Assembly: GCF_008297955.1 (NCBI RefSeq)
Contig: NZ_VTPY01000010.1
Coordinates: 1 to 46,753, forward strand
DNA: 46,753 bases
DNA from: Billgrantia pellis
Lineage (GTDB): Bacteria > Pseudomonadota > Gammaproteobacteria > Pseudomonadales > Halomonadaceae
Direction: 5' to 3'
In this document: positions 15,960 to 25,322 of the stretch, piece by piece
Numbering within the stretch: the stretch's first letter is position 1
Layout: every line of letters starts with the position of its first letter
Notes under the pieces: model-generated
Databases searched by the model: none
The model's input: the letters and a program-made list of their open reading frames with translations, nothing else
Told to the model about the DNA's origin: nothing
Program-made: the position numbers and the translations under genes

Positions 15960-17195
15960 ATGAACCCGCCATCCGAACGTGGCTCGCCCCTCTCGTTGCC
16001 GCCAGTGGAGGAGATCGCCAGGGAACTGGAGGAGATCGCCCCCGAACCGGTGGATGGCGCCGAGGTCGAGGACGAGATAAACGATCCCGAGCTCGAGACA
16101 ATGGCCGATCGCTTTGTCGAGGAAGTGCTGGCCAGCGGCGACGGCGCCGATCTCGATCGCCAGCGTCGCGCGGTGGACGAGATGGGACTCGAGCTGCAGC
16201 AGCAGGCCGCCCACCATAGCGAGATGCTGCAGACGCCGCTGCGCAAACTGGCGCATCAGGGTGACGAGGGCGGGCCGGTGGCCAAGGCGCTGATCGATCT
16301 GCGTGGGCGCATGCAGGAACTCGACCCGCAGCAGCATCGGCTGGCGTCGGGCCCACTGGATCGGTTGCTGGCGCGTATTCCCGGCGCCGGCAGCCGCATA
16401 CAGCGCTACTTCCGCAAGTTCGAGAACGCCCAGCAGGCGCTGGACGCGATTATCGCCGACCTGGAGTCGGGACGGGATATGCTGTATCGCGACAACATCA
16501 CCCTCAGCGACGACCAGGAGAGCCTGCGCCAATTGCTCGAGCGACTGCAGCGCCAGATCAACCTGGGGCGGCTGATCGACCGGCGCCTGGGACAGGCGCT
16601 GACGCGATTGGGCAACGACCACCCGCAGCGTGCCTTCATCGAGGAGGAGCTGCTCTTCCCGTTGCGCCAGCGCATCGTCGACCTGCAACAGCAGTTGGCG
16701 GTGAGCCAGCAGGGCGTGCTGGCGCTCGAGGTGATCATCCGCAACAATCGCGAACTGATGCGTGGCGTCGATCGGGCGATCCATGTCACCGTGTCGGCAC
16801 TGACCGTGGCGGTGGCGGTCGCCCTGGCGCTGGCTAACCAGCGGCTGGTGCTCGATCGCGTCGAATCGCTCAACACGACCACTTCCGAGATGATTGCCGG
16901 TACGGCCAAGGCCCTGCGTCAGCAGGGCGTGGAGATCCAGACCCGCGCGGCCTCGGCGCAACTCGACATGCAGGCGTTGGAGCAGGCGTTCGGCGATGTG
17001 TTGGGCGCCATCGACGATCTGTCACGCTATCGTCAAGAGGCTCTGCCAAAGCTCGATGCCCAGATCGACCGACTGGCGGTGCTGGCGCGACAGGGTGGCG
17101 GTGCGATCGAGAAGCTGCAGCGCGGCAGCGAAGTGCATGCCGCAAGCGACGGCCTCACGCCAGGGGACGAAGGCGGCGGCGAGCGGCAGGGTTGA
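15960..17195 (+). CDS. TelA-family toxic anion resistance protein
   Basis: The 411-residue, almost all-helical cytoplasmic protein carries the TelA core: NAQQALDAIIADLESGRDML, RNNRELMRGVDRAIHVTVSA, and ALANQRLVLDRVESLNTTT. Family members are linked to tolerance of tellurite and of some cell-wall antibiotics; the mechanism is not known. The start at 15960 has GGGAG 6 nt upstream. The first 65 residues are very acidic and probably disordered. It is downstream of the membrane partner gene and converges with the small coiled-coil gene. Confidence 0.9.
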   Translation: MNPPSERGSPLSLPPVEEIARELEEIAPEPVDGAEVEDEINDPELETMADRFVEEVLASGDGADLDRQRRAVDEMGLELQQQAAHHSEMLQTPLRKLAHQGDEGGPVAKALIDLRGRMQELDPQQHRLASGPLDRLLARIPGAGSRIQRYFRKFENAQQALDAIIADLESGRDMLYRDNITLSDDQESLRQLLERLQRQINLGRLIDRRLGQALTRLGNDHPQRAFIEEELLFPLRQRIVDLQQQLAVSQQGVLALEVIIRNNRELMRGVDRAIHVTVSALTVAVAVALALANQRLVLDRVESLNTTTSEMIAGTAKALRQQGVEIQTRAASAQLDMQALEQAFGDVLGAIDDLSRYRQEALPKLDAQIDRLAVLARQGGGAIEKLQRGSEVHAASDGLTPGDEGGGERQG

Positions 17196-17214
17196 GCCGA
17201 CCGGAAATCGGATC

Positions 17215-17556
17215 TTAGGGTGACCCCCCCGGCGATCGGCGTGTCGGCTCGTCGTCGTCAGCATTCCGATCCGGCGCGTGGGCGTAGGCATCGCGCAAAG
17301 CCTTGCGCATCAACTCCCAGGCATCATCCAATCCTTCCCGCAGCGATTCCCAAGCCGCTTCGCTGGCGAATTGCAGCGCCTCCAAGCGCTGCCGAGTCTC
17401 GTCCCGGCGACGCTTCAGCCGCTCGATATCTTCCCGATAGCGGGTCTGGGTCTCGGCGCCGGCTCGCCGTGCCCGGGCGGCCAGTTCATCGATCTCGGCA
17501 TTCCATTCGTCCAATTGAGCCTTCATGCGCTCAATGAATTCATCGCGTCTGTTCAT
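17215..17556 (-). CDS. Small soluble coiled-coil protein
   Basis: The 113-residue protein is a near-continuous charged helix (FIERMKAQLDEWNAEIDELA, RLKRRRDETRQRLEALQFAS) with a disordered, acidic and Pro/Ser tail. It resembles small stress-linked coiled-coil proteins, but no function can be given. The start at 17556 has GGAGG 9 nt upstream. It ends 19 nt from the convergent telA stop, with no clear terminator between. Confidence 0.75.
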   Translation of the reverse strand: MNRRDEFIERMKAQLDEWNAEIDELAARARRAGAETQTRYREDIERLKRRRDETRQRLEALQFASEAAWESLREGLDDAWELMRKALRDAYAHAPDRNADDDEPTRRSPGGSP

Positions 17557-17621
17557 GGTGGCGTGCCTCCGACTGGGACTCCTATCGAGTCTACGCGTGC
17601 GAGAGGGTTCCTGCCCAGGAC

Positions 17622-18890
17622 TCAGGTCTGCGAGGCGACTCGATCACGCCCCTGATGCTTGGCGCGGTAGAGCTGGCTATCGGCTTGGGCCAGCAGCGTC
17701 GCACGATCGCTCCTGCCGTCGGCGGGAAAGGCACTGGCCACGCCGAGGCTGGCCGTGACCCGGCCGGCCTGGGTGGAGTGGGCATGCGGAATGTTCAGGT
17801 CATGGATTGCCTGGCGGATGCGGTCGGCGACCTGGCGGGCGCCCTCCAGGTCGGTGTCGGGCAGCACACAGACGAACTCCTCGCCGCCGTAGCGGGCCAC
17901 CAGGTCGGAGGCGCGATTGACCACTCGTGTCAACGTTTCGGCCATGGCGCGCAAGGTATCGTCGCCGGCCACATGACCGTAGTGATCGTTGAATTCCTTG
18001 AAGTGATCGATATCGAGGAAGATGACCGACAGCGGGTGACCGCAGCGGTGGGCGCGCTGCCACTCCTGAGTCAGGAAATCGTCGAAGCGGCGGCGGTTGG
18101 CGATGCCGGTCAGCCCATCCATGGTGGAGATTTGGTGGAGCCGGTCACGCTGCTCGAGGCCCTGCTGGAAAGCGTTGAGCAGCTCATCGAGGCTTTCCAC
18201 CAAGTGCCCCAATTCGTCATTGGCATGGCCTCCCATGGCGGGCTTCGGCCAGCGACCGGGCTGACGCGGATCGGCGCTGACGATGGCGGCATGTACCTGG
18301 AGCAGCGGACGAGTGATATAGGCATGGAAGGCGATGGCCAGCAGGGCGGCGATGGCCAGCGCCTTGATGACGCCCAGCGAGAAGATCAGCAGGCTGCGGC
18401 TGATGAAGTCGCGGCCCAGGCTATCCAGGGCCAGCGTGAGTTCCAGCTCACCCATCGGTTCGTCGAGCGACCCGACACCTGCCCGATAATCGAGCGCTTC
18501 CTTATAGTGAAGGATGTCGCCGAACAGAGCCCGGGTCAGCCAGTCGGAAGGTGCCTGGTAGGCACGATGGCGCTCCGCCATGATGCGTCCGAAGTCATCG
18601 CGCAGCACGACGCTGGCCACTCGCCCGCCACTGAACAATCCTTCAACGACCTGATTGGCCAGGTCCGGGTTGAGCTGGAAGGCGGCCTCGGCGGCGGTAC
18701 CGTCGACCAGCTCCAAGCGGTGCTGGGTCTGGTGCACGACTTCCTGGCGCATCTTGCGGGCATCCAGGGCCAGCTCGATGGCGCCGGCCAGAACGCTAAG
18801 CAGCAGGGCGATGGCGAGAGTGAGCAGCGCCTGCTTGGCGGTTAGGCTGCGCCTGTGGCGGTGACGGCCCATGCCGCCGTGACGGATCAC
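17622..18890 (-). CDS. Membrane diguanylate cyclase (GGDEF domain)
   Basis: The 422-residue inner-membrane protein makes cyclic di-GMP. Membrane segments near residues 17-41 and 166-190 flank a periplasmic sensor domain; a HAMP-like linker follows, then the GGDEF domain. The active site is intact as GGEEF (335-339), and a product-inhibition site R326-A-S-D329 stands five residues before it. The GTG start at 18890 overlaps the stop of the upstream binding-protein gene (GTGA), so the two proteins are made together. The secreted binding protein may therefore feed a ligand signal to the sensor domain. This is inference. Confidence 0.93.
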   Translation of the reverse strand: MIRHGGMGRHRHRRSLTAKQALLTLAIALLLSVLAGAIELALDARKMRQEVVHQTQHRLELVDGTAAEAAFQLNPDLANQVVEGLFSGGRVASVVLRDDFGRIMAERHRAYQAPSDWLTRALFGDILHYKEALDYRAGVGSLDEPMGELELTLALDSLGRDFISRSLLIFSLGVIKALAIAALLAIAFHAYITRPLLQVHAAIVSADPRQPGRWPKPAMGGHANDELGHLVESLDELLNAFQQGLEQRDRLHQISTMDGLTGIANRRRFDDFLTQEWQRAHRCGHPLSVIFLDIDHFKEFNDHYGHVAGDDTLRAMAETLTRVVNRASDLVARYGGEEFVCVLPDTDLEGARQVADRIRQAIHDLNIPHAHSTQAGRVTASLGVASAFPADGRSDRATLLAQADSQLYRAKHQGRDRVASQT

Positions 18891-20281
18891 GGCGGGCTCT
18901 CGGCGTCGTGGCGTGCGGCTTGTTCCGTGGCGGCCTCTGCCGCCAGTTGACGATCGAGCGCCGCTTGGAGCCGGGCGATGAAAGGATCGGGGACCGAGGG
19001 ATGACAGGCGAGGTAGAGTTCGACCTCCTGGAAATCGAACAGGCGCCGCAGTTCCACACCGGCCTCCTCGGCAAGGAATCTGGCGGTCCGTTCGCCCGTG
19101 ACCCAGGCATCGATCATGCCTGCCCGCAAGCGGGCGATGTTCTCACGTTCGGCGCTGGCCACCACGATCGGCACCCCTCGACGGGCCGCGAACTGGCCCA
19201 CGGCGTCTTCGCGGAAGCTGCCGACGCGCAGTTCTGACAAATCGTCGAGCGAAGCGGCTTCGATGGCTGAATCGGCCAGGGTGTAAGCGGCCCAGGTGCT
19301 GGTCGTCAATGGCCCGACCCAGGTGAACAGGGGCTCGCGCTCGGGAGTTCGGGTGGTGGAGTAGACGCAGTGGCGCTCGCGCAGCTGGGCTTCGGTGAAG
19401 GCACGAGCCCAGGGCAGCAGGCGAAAATCGGCGCTGAGCTTGGCATCGTCCAGCGCCGCGCGCAGCAGTTCGGTCGAGCGACCGGTGATCGTGCCGTCAG
19501 CCTCCTTGAAGTTGTAGGGTGGATATTCCTCGGTATTGAAGGCGATGGTGCCGCCGAGAATCTCGCTGATGATCCCCTGCTGGCGCAGGCGATCCAGCGC
19601 TTGCTGCATGCGTTCGACCAGCGCGGGGTCGGTATCGCGATGCAGGGCGTAGTAGAGATCGGATTCGCTGATGGTCAGGACCGGCATGTAGTCGGTGGTG
19701 GGCAGGTCATGCTCCTGCATCAGCCAGAACGCCACGTCCTCGCCATAGGCCCACAGGTCGACTCGGCCCCGCTCCAGCATGCGCAAAGCGCTGACGTTCG
19801 ACATGGCCATTTGCACTTGCTCTTGCGGCACACCGATCGCCTGCAGCCGCTGGGCGCCGACATCCTCGCGAATCGCGGCGATGCGATAGCCGCCCTCGAT
19901 CACCTCCTCGATGTTCTGCACCTGGATGTCGCTATCCCGCCGGGCGATCAGCGTCACTCGGTCGGTGGCAATGGGGCCGACCCACCGGAACAATGCTTCG
20001 CGCTGCTCGGTGCGGGTGGTCGAGAACAGCACCGTGCCGGGTTCGGAGAGTGCCGTATCGTAGCCGCGGGCCCAGGGCAGGTAGAGCACGTCGCGGCGGG
20101 ACAGCGCAGTCCCGGTTTCCTCGAAGATTCGCTCGAGAATCTCGACGGAGATGCCTTGGAGATGCGCGTCGCGTTGGTAGTTGTAGGGCGGGTATTCCTC
20201 GGTAACGAAGGTCAGACCTTCCAGGCCGGCCGTCGCCGGGAACGACAGCGCCAGGAGCCATAGCGATAACCACTTTTTCAT
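18887..20281 (-). CDS. Secreted protein with two tandem type-2 (SBP_bac_3-like) substrate-binding domains
   Basis: The 464-residue protein has a signal peptide (ending PATA/GL) and two homologous bilobed domains. Each begins with the same motif: FVTEEYPPYNYQRDAHLQG near residue 25 and FNTEEYPPYNFKEADGTITG near residue 247. Each also repeats LPWARGYDTAL / LPWARAFTEAQ and FSTTRTEQREALF / YSTTRTPEREPLF. Such domains usually bind amino acids. No transporter genes are near; instead it overlaps a diguanylate cyclase gene, so it may be a sensor component. The start at 20281 gives a standard signal peptide. Confidence 0.88.
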   Translation of the reverse strand: MKKWLSLWLLALSFPATAGLEGLTFVTEEYPPYNYQRDAHLQGISVEILERIFEETGTALSRRDVLYLPWARGYDTALSEPGTVLFSTTRTEQREALFRWVGPIATDRVTLIARRDSDIQVQNIEEVIEGGYRIAAIREDVGAQRLQAIGVPQEQVQMAMSNVSALRMLERGRVDLWAYGEDVAFWLMQEHDLPTTDYMPVLTISESDLYYALHRDTDPALVERMQQALDRLRQQGIISEILGGTIAFNTEEYPPYNFKEADGTITGRSTELLRAALDDAKLSADFRLLPWARAFTEAQLRERHCVYSTTRTPEREPLFTWVGPLTTSTWAAYTLADSAIEAASLDDLSELRVGSFREDAVGQFAARRGVPIVVASAERENIARLRAGMIDAWVTGERTARFLAEEAGVELRRLFDFQEVELYLACHPSVPDPFIARLQAALDRQLAAEAATEQAARHDAESPP

Positions 20282-20494
20282 GCGCCCTGAGTCCCTTTCC
20301 TGCTTGTTATTCTTGCCATCGCTTGCACGCGCCTACCACGCGACATCGCGCGTACCTGACCCTGTCCGCCCGCGCGCTTCCACGAGGGGAATCGAGCGAG
20401 GCGGCACGCCATCACGTGGGTTGACCTCGATAATGCCCGTGGGAAGGCAAGAAGTGAAGAACGCCGCTTCCACGCTGAGGCTGCAGCACCCCGC

Positions 20495-20516
20495 GGCCCG
20501 CCACAGGTGGCAGGCC
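20495..20516 (-). other. Stem-loop downstream of the sugar dehydrogenase gene
   Basis: Positions 20495-20504 and 20507-20516 pair over up to 10 bp with one mismatch that is a G-U wobble in minus-strand RNA. It lies just after the sugar dehydrogenase stop but has no T-run, so it is at best a weak or factor-dependent terminator. The rest of the 244-nt gap to 20282 shows no gene; it must hold the promoter of the tandem binding-protein gene, which I could not pinpoint. Confidence 0.35.
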
Positions 20517-20525
20517 GGGGTAGGG

Positions 20526-21644
20526 TCACTCGGCCGGCTCGAGTCGATGCAGGGCGGCATCCGAGCCGCCGGTGAGGATATAAAGATAGCCATCGGGGCC
20601 CAGGCGAACGTCGCGAACCGGCCCGATCGATTCGGACAGCAGCGGCTCCACGTCGACCTCGTCTCCCGAGACTTCGACACGATAGAGTGTCTCGCTCTCC
20701 TGGCCGCCGACGATCAGGTTTCCCTCCCATTGGGGATAGCGCTCACCGCGGATCAAGGCCAGGCCGGTGGGGTCGATGGAGCCGTCAAAGCGGTGAACCG
20801 GCTTGACCAGCGACTCGTCGGTGCTGGCGATTTCTTCCAAGATGCCGCGACTACCGGCGTCTTCGCCCAGGGTGAGTTCGGGCCAGCCGTGATTCTCCCC
20901 CGGCTCGATTCGATTCAGTTCGTCGTTGCCGCTGGGGCGTGCCTCAACGACCCAGACGTCGCCGCTTTCGGGGTCGGTGGCGATACCCTGCACCTCGCGG
21001 TGCCCCCAGGAATAGAGCCTCGGCAGGTGGCCGGCTTCGTGGAACAGCGGATTGTCCTCGAGTGCCAGGCCCGCCGGGTCCATGCGCAGGATCGAACCGG
21101 CGTGATCCTCGGTGTCCTGGGCCCGCTCCGGGTCGCCGCGGTCGCCCACGCTCATCAGCAAGGAATCGTCCTGCAGCCAGGCCAGGCGCGAGCCATGGCG
21201 CCGGCCGGGTTCCGATGGCCGATTCTCCTTGAACAGTTCCTCCACGTCGGTTAACTGATCGCCGGCGAGGCGACCCCGCGCCAGTGACGTGGCGGTGGCG
21301 TCGGCGTCGCCGCTGGCATAGGTGAAATAGAGCCAGCCGGTGTCGGGAAAATCGGGTGAGGCGATGATGTCGTGGAGACCGCCCGCGTCATTGGCGTACA
21401 GCGAAGGCAGCCCGCCGACCTCCTGCCGTTCGCCGTTGAAGACGCTTACGATACGACCGGAGCGTTCGGTTATCAGGTAAAGTTCCCCGGGGAGCACGGC
21501 CAGGCCCCAAGGTTCGTCGAAATCCTCGGCGAGCGTGACCAGCCGCAACGTTGGCTGCTCGGCGCTCATGGCCTCTTCTTCGGCGAGGGCAGCCGCGGCA
21601 ACCGTCAGCGCCAGCAGGGAAAAGCCACTCCAGCGTCGTTTCAT
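20526..21644 (-). CDS. PQQ-dependent aldose sugar dehydrogenase (YliI/sGDH type)
   Basis: The 372-residue exported protein has a signal peptide (ending AALA/EE) and the soluble glucose dehydrogenase propeller pattern: FDEPWGLAVLPGELYLITER, GGLHDIIASPDF, PGRRHGSRLAWLQDDSLLMS, and YSWGHREVQGIATDPESG. The His in NGR-like and GHREVQG motifs is typical of the PQQ and catalytic site. It oxidises aldose sugars in the periplasm. The start at 21644 has GGAGG 6 nt upstream. It is the second PQQ enzyme of the window, and like XoxF it depends on PQQ genes lying elsewhere. Confidence 0.9.
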   Translation of the reverse strand: MKRRWSGFSLLALTVAAAALAEEEAMSAEQPTLRLVTLAEDFDEPWGLAVLPGELYLITERSGRIVSVFNGERQEVGGLPSLYANDAGGLHDIIASPDFPDTGWLYFTYASGDADATATSLARGRLAGDQLTDVEELFKENRPSEPGRRHGSRLAWLQDDSLLMSVGDRGDPERAQDTEDHAGSILRMDPAGLALEDNPLFHEAGHLPRLYSWGHREVQGIATDPESGDVWVVEARPSGNDELNRIEPGENHGWPELTLGEDAGSRGILEEIASTDESLVKPVHRFDGSIDPTGLALIRGERYPQWEGNLIVGGQESETLYRVEVSGDEVDVEPLLSESIGPVRDVRLGPDGYLYILTGGSDAALHRLEPAE

Positions 21645-21769
21645 TGCTTACCTCCGGTGCGAATGCCCCTATCAGTGTAGTGAAAGCTCGGCGGACGTCA
21701 TTTCATCAACGAATACCTGCTAGGCTAGGCGCTTTCGGGCAGGTCTCGCGGGAAGAGGAGGCGGGGGCG

Positions 21770-23155
21770 ATGGGCGTGATGCCGGTGACAGGGGAAGTGT
21801 CGTCCAGACAGCGGGCATCGAAGAGGGAGATTCTGGGCTGGGCGATGTTCGATTTCGCCAACCAGGCGTATACGCTGTTGATCATCACGGTGGTCTTCGG
21901 CGAGCTTTTCACGACCGTTATCGTCGGGGATCGCGACGACGGCTATCGCCTGGCCAACCTGCTGTGGAGCGTGGCGCTAGCCACCAGCTACCTGCTGGTG
22001 GTCGTTACCGGTCCGCTATGCGGCGCAGTGATGGACTACCGGGCGGCCAAGAAGCGCTTCCTTTTCGTGAGCTATGTCGTCACCGTGGCGGCCACCGCGC
22101 TGCTCTACTTCGTGGCGCCGGGCTACGTCATGCTGGGGCTGCTGCTGCTCGTGGTATCGAACTACGCCTATTCCATGGGCGAGTCGTTCATCGCCGCCTT
22201 CCTGCCCGACCTGGGCCCACCCGAAGATCTCGGCAAGATATCCGGTTTCGGCTGGGCGCTGGGTTACGTGGGCGGTCTTTGTGCCGCGGGTTTCACACTG
22301 GTGGTGCTGGGCGAGGCCACGGCCGAGAACTTCGAGCGCATTCGCTGGGTGGGCCCGTTCGCCGCGGCGTTCTTCCTCGTCACTGCGATTCCCACCTTTC
22401 TTTGGGTCAAGGAGCGTGGCAACCCCCAGCCGCACGCCATGTCCTATCGCCGGATCGCCTGGCAACGGATCGCCACCACGCTGCACGAGCTGAGACGCTT
22501 CCGCGATCTCGGTATCTTCCTGGTGTCGCTGCTGTTCTCCATGGCCGGGGTCTACATCATCATCGCTTTCGCCTTCATCTATGGTGCCCAGGTGATCGGC
22601 TGGGATGAGTCGGTCCGCAATGTCATGTTCATCATCGTGCAGATCACCGCCGCGGCGGGAGCGCTGGGTTTCGGCTTCCTTCAGGATCGCATCGGCACCA
22701 AGTTCACCTACCAGCTGACGCTGCTGCTGTGGGTGGCGGCGGTCGTTGCCATCTGGGCCACGCCCGAGGTCACCGCTTTCCTTAACGGTGCCTTCGGTCT
22801 CGGCTGGGAGGCCCAGCACCTGTTCCTTGTGGTGGGGTGTCTGGCGGGGCTGTCGCTGGGGTCGAGTCAATCGGCCAGCCGCGCGCTGGTCGGGCTTTTC
22901 TCCCCCGCGCGCAAGGCCGCCGAGTTCTTCGGCTTCTGGGGGTTGGCCAATAAACTCGCCGGGGTGATCGGCATCATCGGTCTGGGATTGTTGCAGTCGA
23001 TCGTGGGACTGCAGGGCTCCATCCTGCTGTGCGCGGGACTGTTCGTCGTTGCCATCCTGATCTGCCTGGCCGTGGATCAGGCGCGTGGTCAGCGGGCGGC
23101 AAACGATTGGGAGAAACGCAACAGTGATGCATTGCAGGAGGGGGGTAAGTGTTAG
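21770..23155 (+). CDS. MFS transporter, UMF1/Atg22-like family
   Basis: The 461-residue protein has about twelve membrane segments and the UMF1-family start GWAMFDFANQAYTLLIITVV, with YSMGESFIAAFLPDLG and GSSQSASRALVGLFSPARKA further on. Substrate is unknown; relatives are called vacuole-effluxer-like. The start at 21770 has GGAGG 8 nt upstream; the longer frame to 21551 is a shadow of the sugar dehydrogenase gene. It overlaps the next exporter gene by 7 nt, so the two are made together. Confidence 0.88.
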   Translation: MGVMPVTGEVSSRQRASKREILGWAMFDFANQAYTLLIITVVFGELFTTVIVGDRDDGYRLANLLWSVALATSYLLVVVTGPLCGAVMDYRAAKKRFLFVSYVVTVAATALLYFVAPGYVMLGLLLLVVSNYAYSMGESFIAAFLPDLGPPEDLGKISGFGWALGYVGGLCAAGFTLVVLGEATAENFERIRWVGPFAAAFFLVTAIPTFLWVKERGNPQPHAMSYRRIAWQRIATTLHELRRFRDLGIFLVSLLFSMAGVYIIIAFAFIYGAQVIGWDESVRNVMFIIVQITAAAGALGFGFLQDRIGTKFTYQLTLLLWVAAVVAIWATPEVTAFLNGAFGLGWEAQHLFLVVGCLAGLSLGSSQSASRALVGLFSPARKAAEFFGFWGLANKLAGVIGIIGLGLLQSIVGLQGSILLCAGLFVVAILICLAVDQARGQRAANDWEKRNSDALQEGGKC

Positions 23156-23901
23156 CGATCGATCCGTTGCTGCTGGCGCTGGTAGCGGCGACCTTCTTGA
23201 TAGCCGGCATGGTCAAGGGCGTGATCGGAATGGGCCTGCCGACGGTTTCGCTGGCGCTGCTGACGGCAACCGTGGGGCTGCCGTCGGCGATGGCACTGCT
23301 ATTGGCCCCGACTATCGTGACCAACGTCTGGCAGGCACTGGTGGGAGGCTACCTGACGGCGATCCTGCGTCGCCTGTGGGTTTTCCTGCTGGCGTCGGTG
23401 GTGACCGTCTGGCTGGGCGTCACCATTCTGGCGAGGGTGGAAGTGCGTTGGCTCTCGGCGCTGCTGGGCGTACTGATCGCCTTCTATGCGCTATCCGGTC
23501 TGCTGCGCCTGGAGATCGGCAGGGTCGTCTCGCGAGGGCGTCACGCCGAGGCCGTCAACGGTGGCCTGACCGGTTTGCTCACCGGCATGACCGGTTCCTC
23601 GGTGTTCCCCGGGGTGGCTTATCTACAGGCGCTGGATCTCCCACGGGACATGCTGATTCAGGCCATGGGCGTACTGTTCGTGGTCACGACCACGGCACTG
23701 GGCCTTGCCATGGGCGGGCAGCGCCTGCTCAGCGCCGAGCTGGTGGGACTCTCCCTGGCAGCGGTGGTGCCGGCGCTGGTCGGCATGCAGCTAGGCCAGC
23801 GCCTGCGCCGCCGGCTGTCCGAAGCGACTTTCCGACGCGTTTTTCTCAGCGGACTGCTGGCCATGGGCGGGTATCTTCTGCTGCGGTCGCTGCTGGGCTG
23901 A
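23149..23901 (+). CDS. TauE/SafE-family sulfite or organic-anion exporter
   Basis: The 250-residue membrane protein has the TauE/SafE pattern: AGMVKGVIGMGLPTVSLALL at the start and GLLTGMTGSSVFPGVAYLQ in the second half, the two homologous halves of the family. It probably exports sulfite, a sulfonate or another small anion. The GTG start at 23149 overlaps the MFS gene end and has GGAGG upstream. It converges with the hydrolase gene 21 nt away. Confidence 0.9.
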   Translation: MLAIDPLLLALVAATFLIAGMVKGVIGMGLPTVSLALLTATVGLPSAMALLLAPTIVTNVWQALVGGYLTAILRRLWVFLLASVVTVWLGVTILARVEVRWLSALLGVLIAFYALSGLLRLEIGRVVSRGRHAEAVNGGLTGLLTGMTGSSVFPGVAYLQALDLPRDMLIQAMGVLFVVTTTALGLAMGGQRLLSAELVGLSLAAVVPALVGMQLGQRLRRRLSEATFRRVFLSGLLAMGGYLLLRSLLG

Positions 23902-23922
23902 GCCGGCAGCGACCGCGCTCGC

Positions 23923-25155
23923 TCACTTGGCGAGAAAGTCGCGAATCCGCGCTTCGGCCTGTTGGATAGCGACCACGCCGTCGAGGTGGCCTCGGTTGCC
24001 TTCCAGCGTGACCCGCTCGACCGGGGTGCCGTCGGCCTCGATCATCTCGGCCGTCGCGCGCACGCTCTCGGGAGCGAAGACCAGGTCGTTCTCGCTGTAC
24101 AGCATCAGCGTCGGTGCATCGATGCGCGCCAGCCCTTCTTCCACGCTATCGCCGTGGCCGGCGAGAAACGCCTGGTTGGCCTTGACCAGGTAGAGCAGGT
24201 GATTGGCATCGGCAACCTCGGCGCGCGAGGCGGCGATGTCGTCGAGGGTCCGCTCGATGGCGTAGCGCGCCTCGAGGTGGCGGGCCGGATCGGCTTCCGC
24301 GTCGGCCCAGCTGCGGTCGAAGGTCGCGTTCGCCCACTGCCAGTGGTTGGCATTGAGCGTGACCAGCTTTAGCGACTCGCGCAGACCATCCAGCGGCGGC
24401 TCGCCGTCGTAGTAGTCGCCATCGTTCCAATTGGCGTCGAGGCGGATGGGGGCGGCCCAGGCGCTCAACGTGGCAAGAAGCCAGGGATCGGCCGCTCCCG
24501 CGCCAATGACCGGTATCAGCCGCTCGACGCGATCAGGATAGGCGCTGGCCCATTCGTAAGCTTGCAGCGCGCCCATGGAGGCGCCCATGACCGCATGCAG
24601 GCGCTCGATACCCTGGCTCTCGAGCAGCGCCTTCTGCACCTCGACGAAGTCGCGGATGGTGACCACCGGAAAATCCGTGCCCCAGGGTTCGCCGGTGTCG
24701 GGGCGGGGCGTGGCCGGTCCGGTGGTGGTCACGTTGGGGTCATGGGCGTTGAGGTTGACCAGGGTATCCGAAGCGATGATGTAGTACTCGTCGGTATCCA
24801 GCGGCTTGCCGGGACCGATGATGGCGTCCCAGTAGCCGGGAGCCGGATCGTCCTCGGCGTAGCGCCCGGCGGCATGGCTGGTGCCGGAGAAGAAATGCGT
24901 GATCAGGATGGCGTTGTCCTTCGCCTCGTTGAGCGTGCCGTAGGCCTCCCAGCCGATGCGCACCGGGCCGATGGACTCGCCGCCGGTGGTGGTGTACGCC
25001 GGCATCTCGAAGACCTGCTTTTCCACCTGACCGTCCCAGGCCGTCGCCGCAGCGCTGGCCAGCATGAGCGCCCCGGAGAGAACGAGGCCGGCCAACCTGC
25101 CGTGCGGGCCGCGGAGCGTATCGGCGTCGTGCGATGATGTGTTGCCGTCGTGCAT
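23923..25155 (-). CDS. Exported alpha/beta hydrolase of the homoserine O-acetyltransferase (MetX) family
   Basis: The 410-residue protein has the MetX-family fold with an intact triad: S193 in GASMGALQAYEW, D357 in SENDLVF and H390 in NRGHLDG. The early NAILITHFFSGTSHAAG matches the family's oxyanion region. Unlike true MetX, it begins with a signal peptide (LAGLVLSGALMLASAAATA/WD), so it acts outside the cytoplasm, where acetyl-CoA is absent. It is therefore more likely a hydrolase than a Met-pathway enzyme. The start at 25155 has AAGGA 7 nt upstream. Confidence 0.85.
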   Translation of the reverse strand: MHDGNTSSHDADTLRGPHGRLAGLVLSGALMLASAAATAWDGQVEKQVFEMPAYTTTGGESIGPVRIGWEAYGTLNEAKDNAILITHFFSGTSHAAGRYAEDDPAPGYWDAIIGPGKPLDTDEYYIIASDTLVNLNAHDPNVTTTGPATPRPDTGEPWGTDFPVVTIRDFVEVQKALLESQGIERLHAVMGASMGALQAYEWASAYPDRVERLIPVIGAGAADPWLLATLSAWAAPIRLDANWNDGDYYDGEPPLDGLRESLKLVTLNANHWQWANATFDRSWADAEADPARHLEARYAIERTLDDIAASRAEVADANHLLYLVKANQAFLAGHGDSVEEGLARIDAPTLMLYSENDLVFAPESVRATAEMIEADGTPVERVTLEGNRGHLDGVVAIQQAEARIRDFLAK

Positions 25156-25322
25156 GTGACTATCCTTGTTGTTGTCGAATCGTCGTTGTCATCGGTCGTT
25201 GCGAAAGCCGACTCCGAGCATGCGCCTCGGAGAATGGCCAAATAAGGACTTGGCGCCCTTAGTAAAGTCGGCGGCATCAGGGGTGTCAAAATGCGGGCCT
25301 GCCCGCTGAACCGGGAGGGGGA

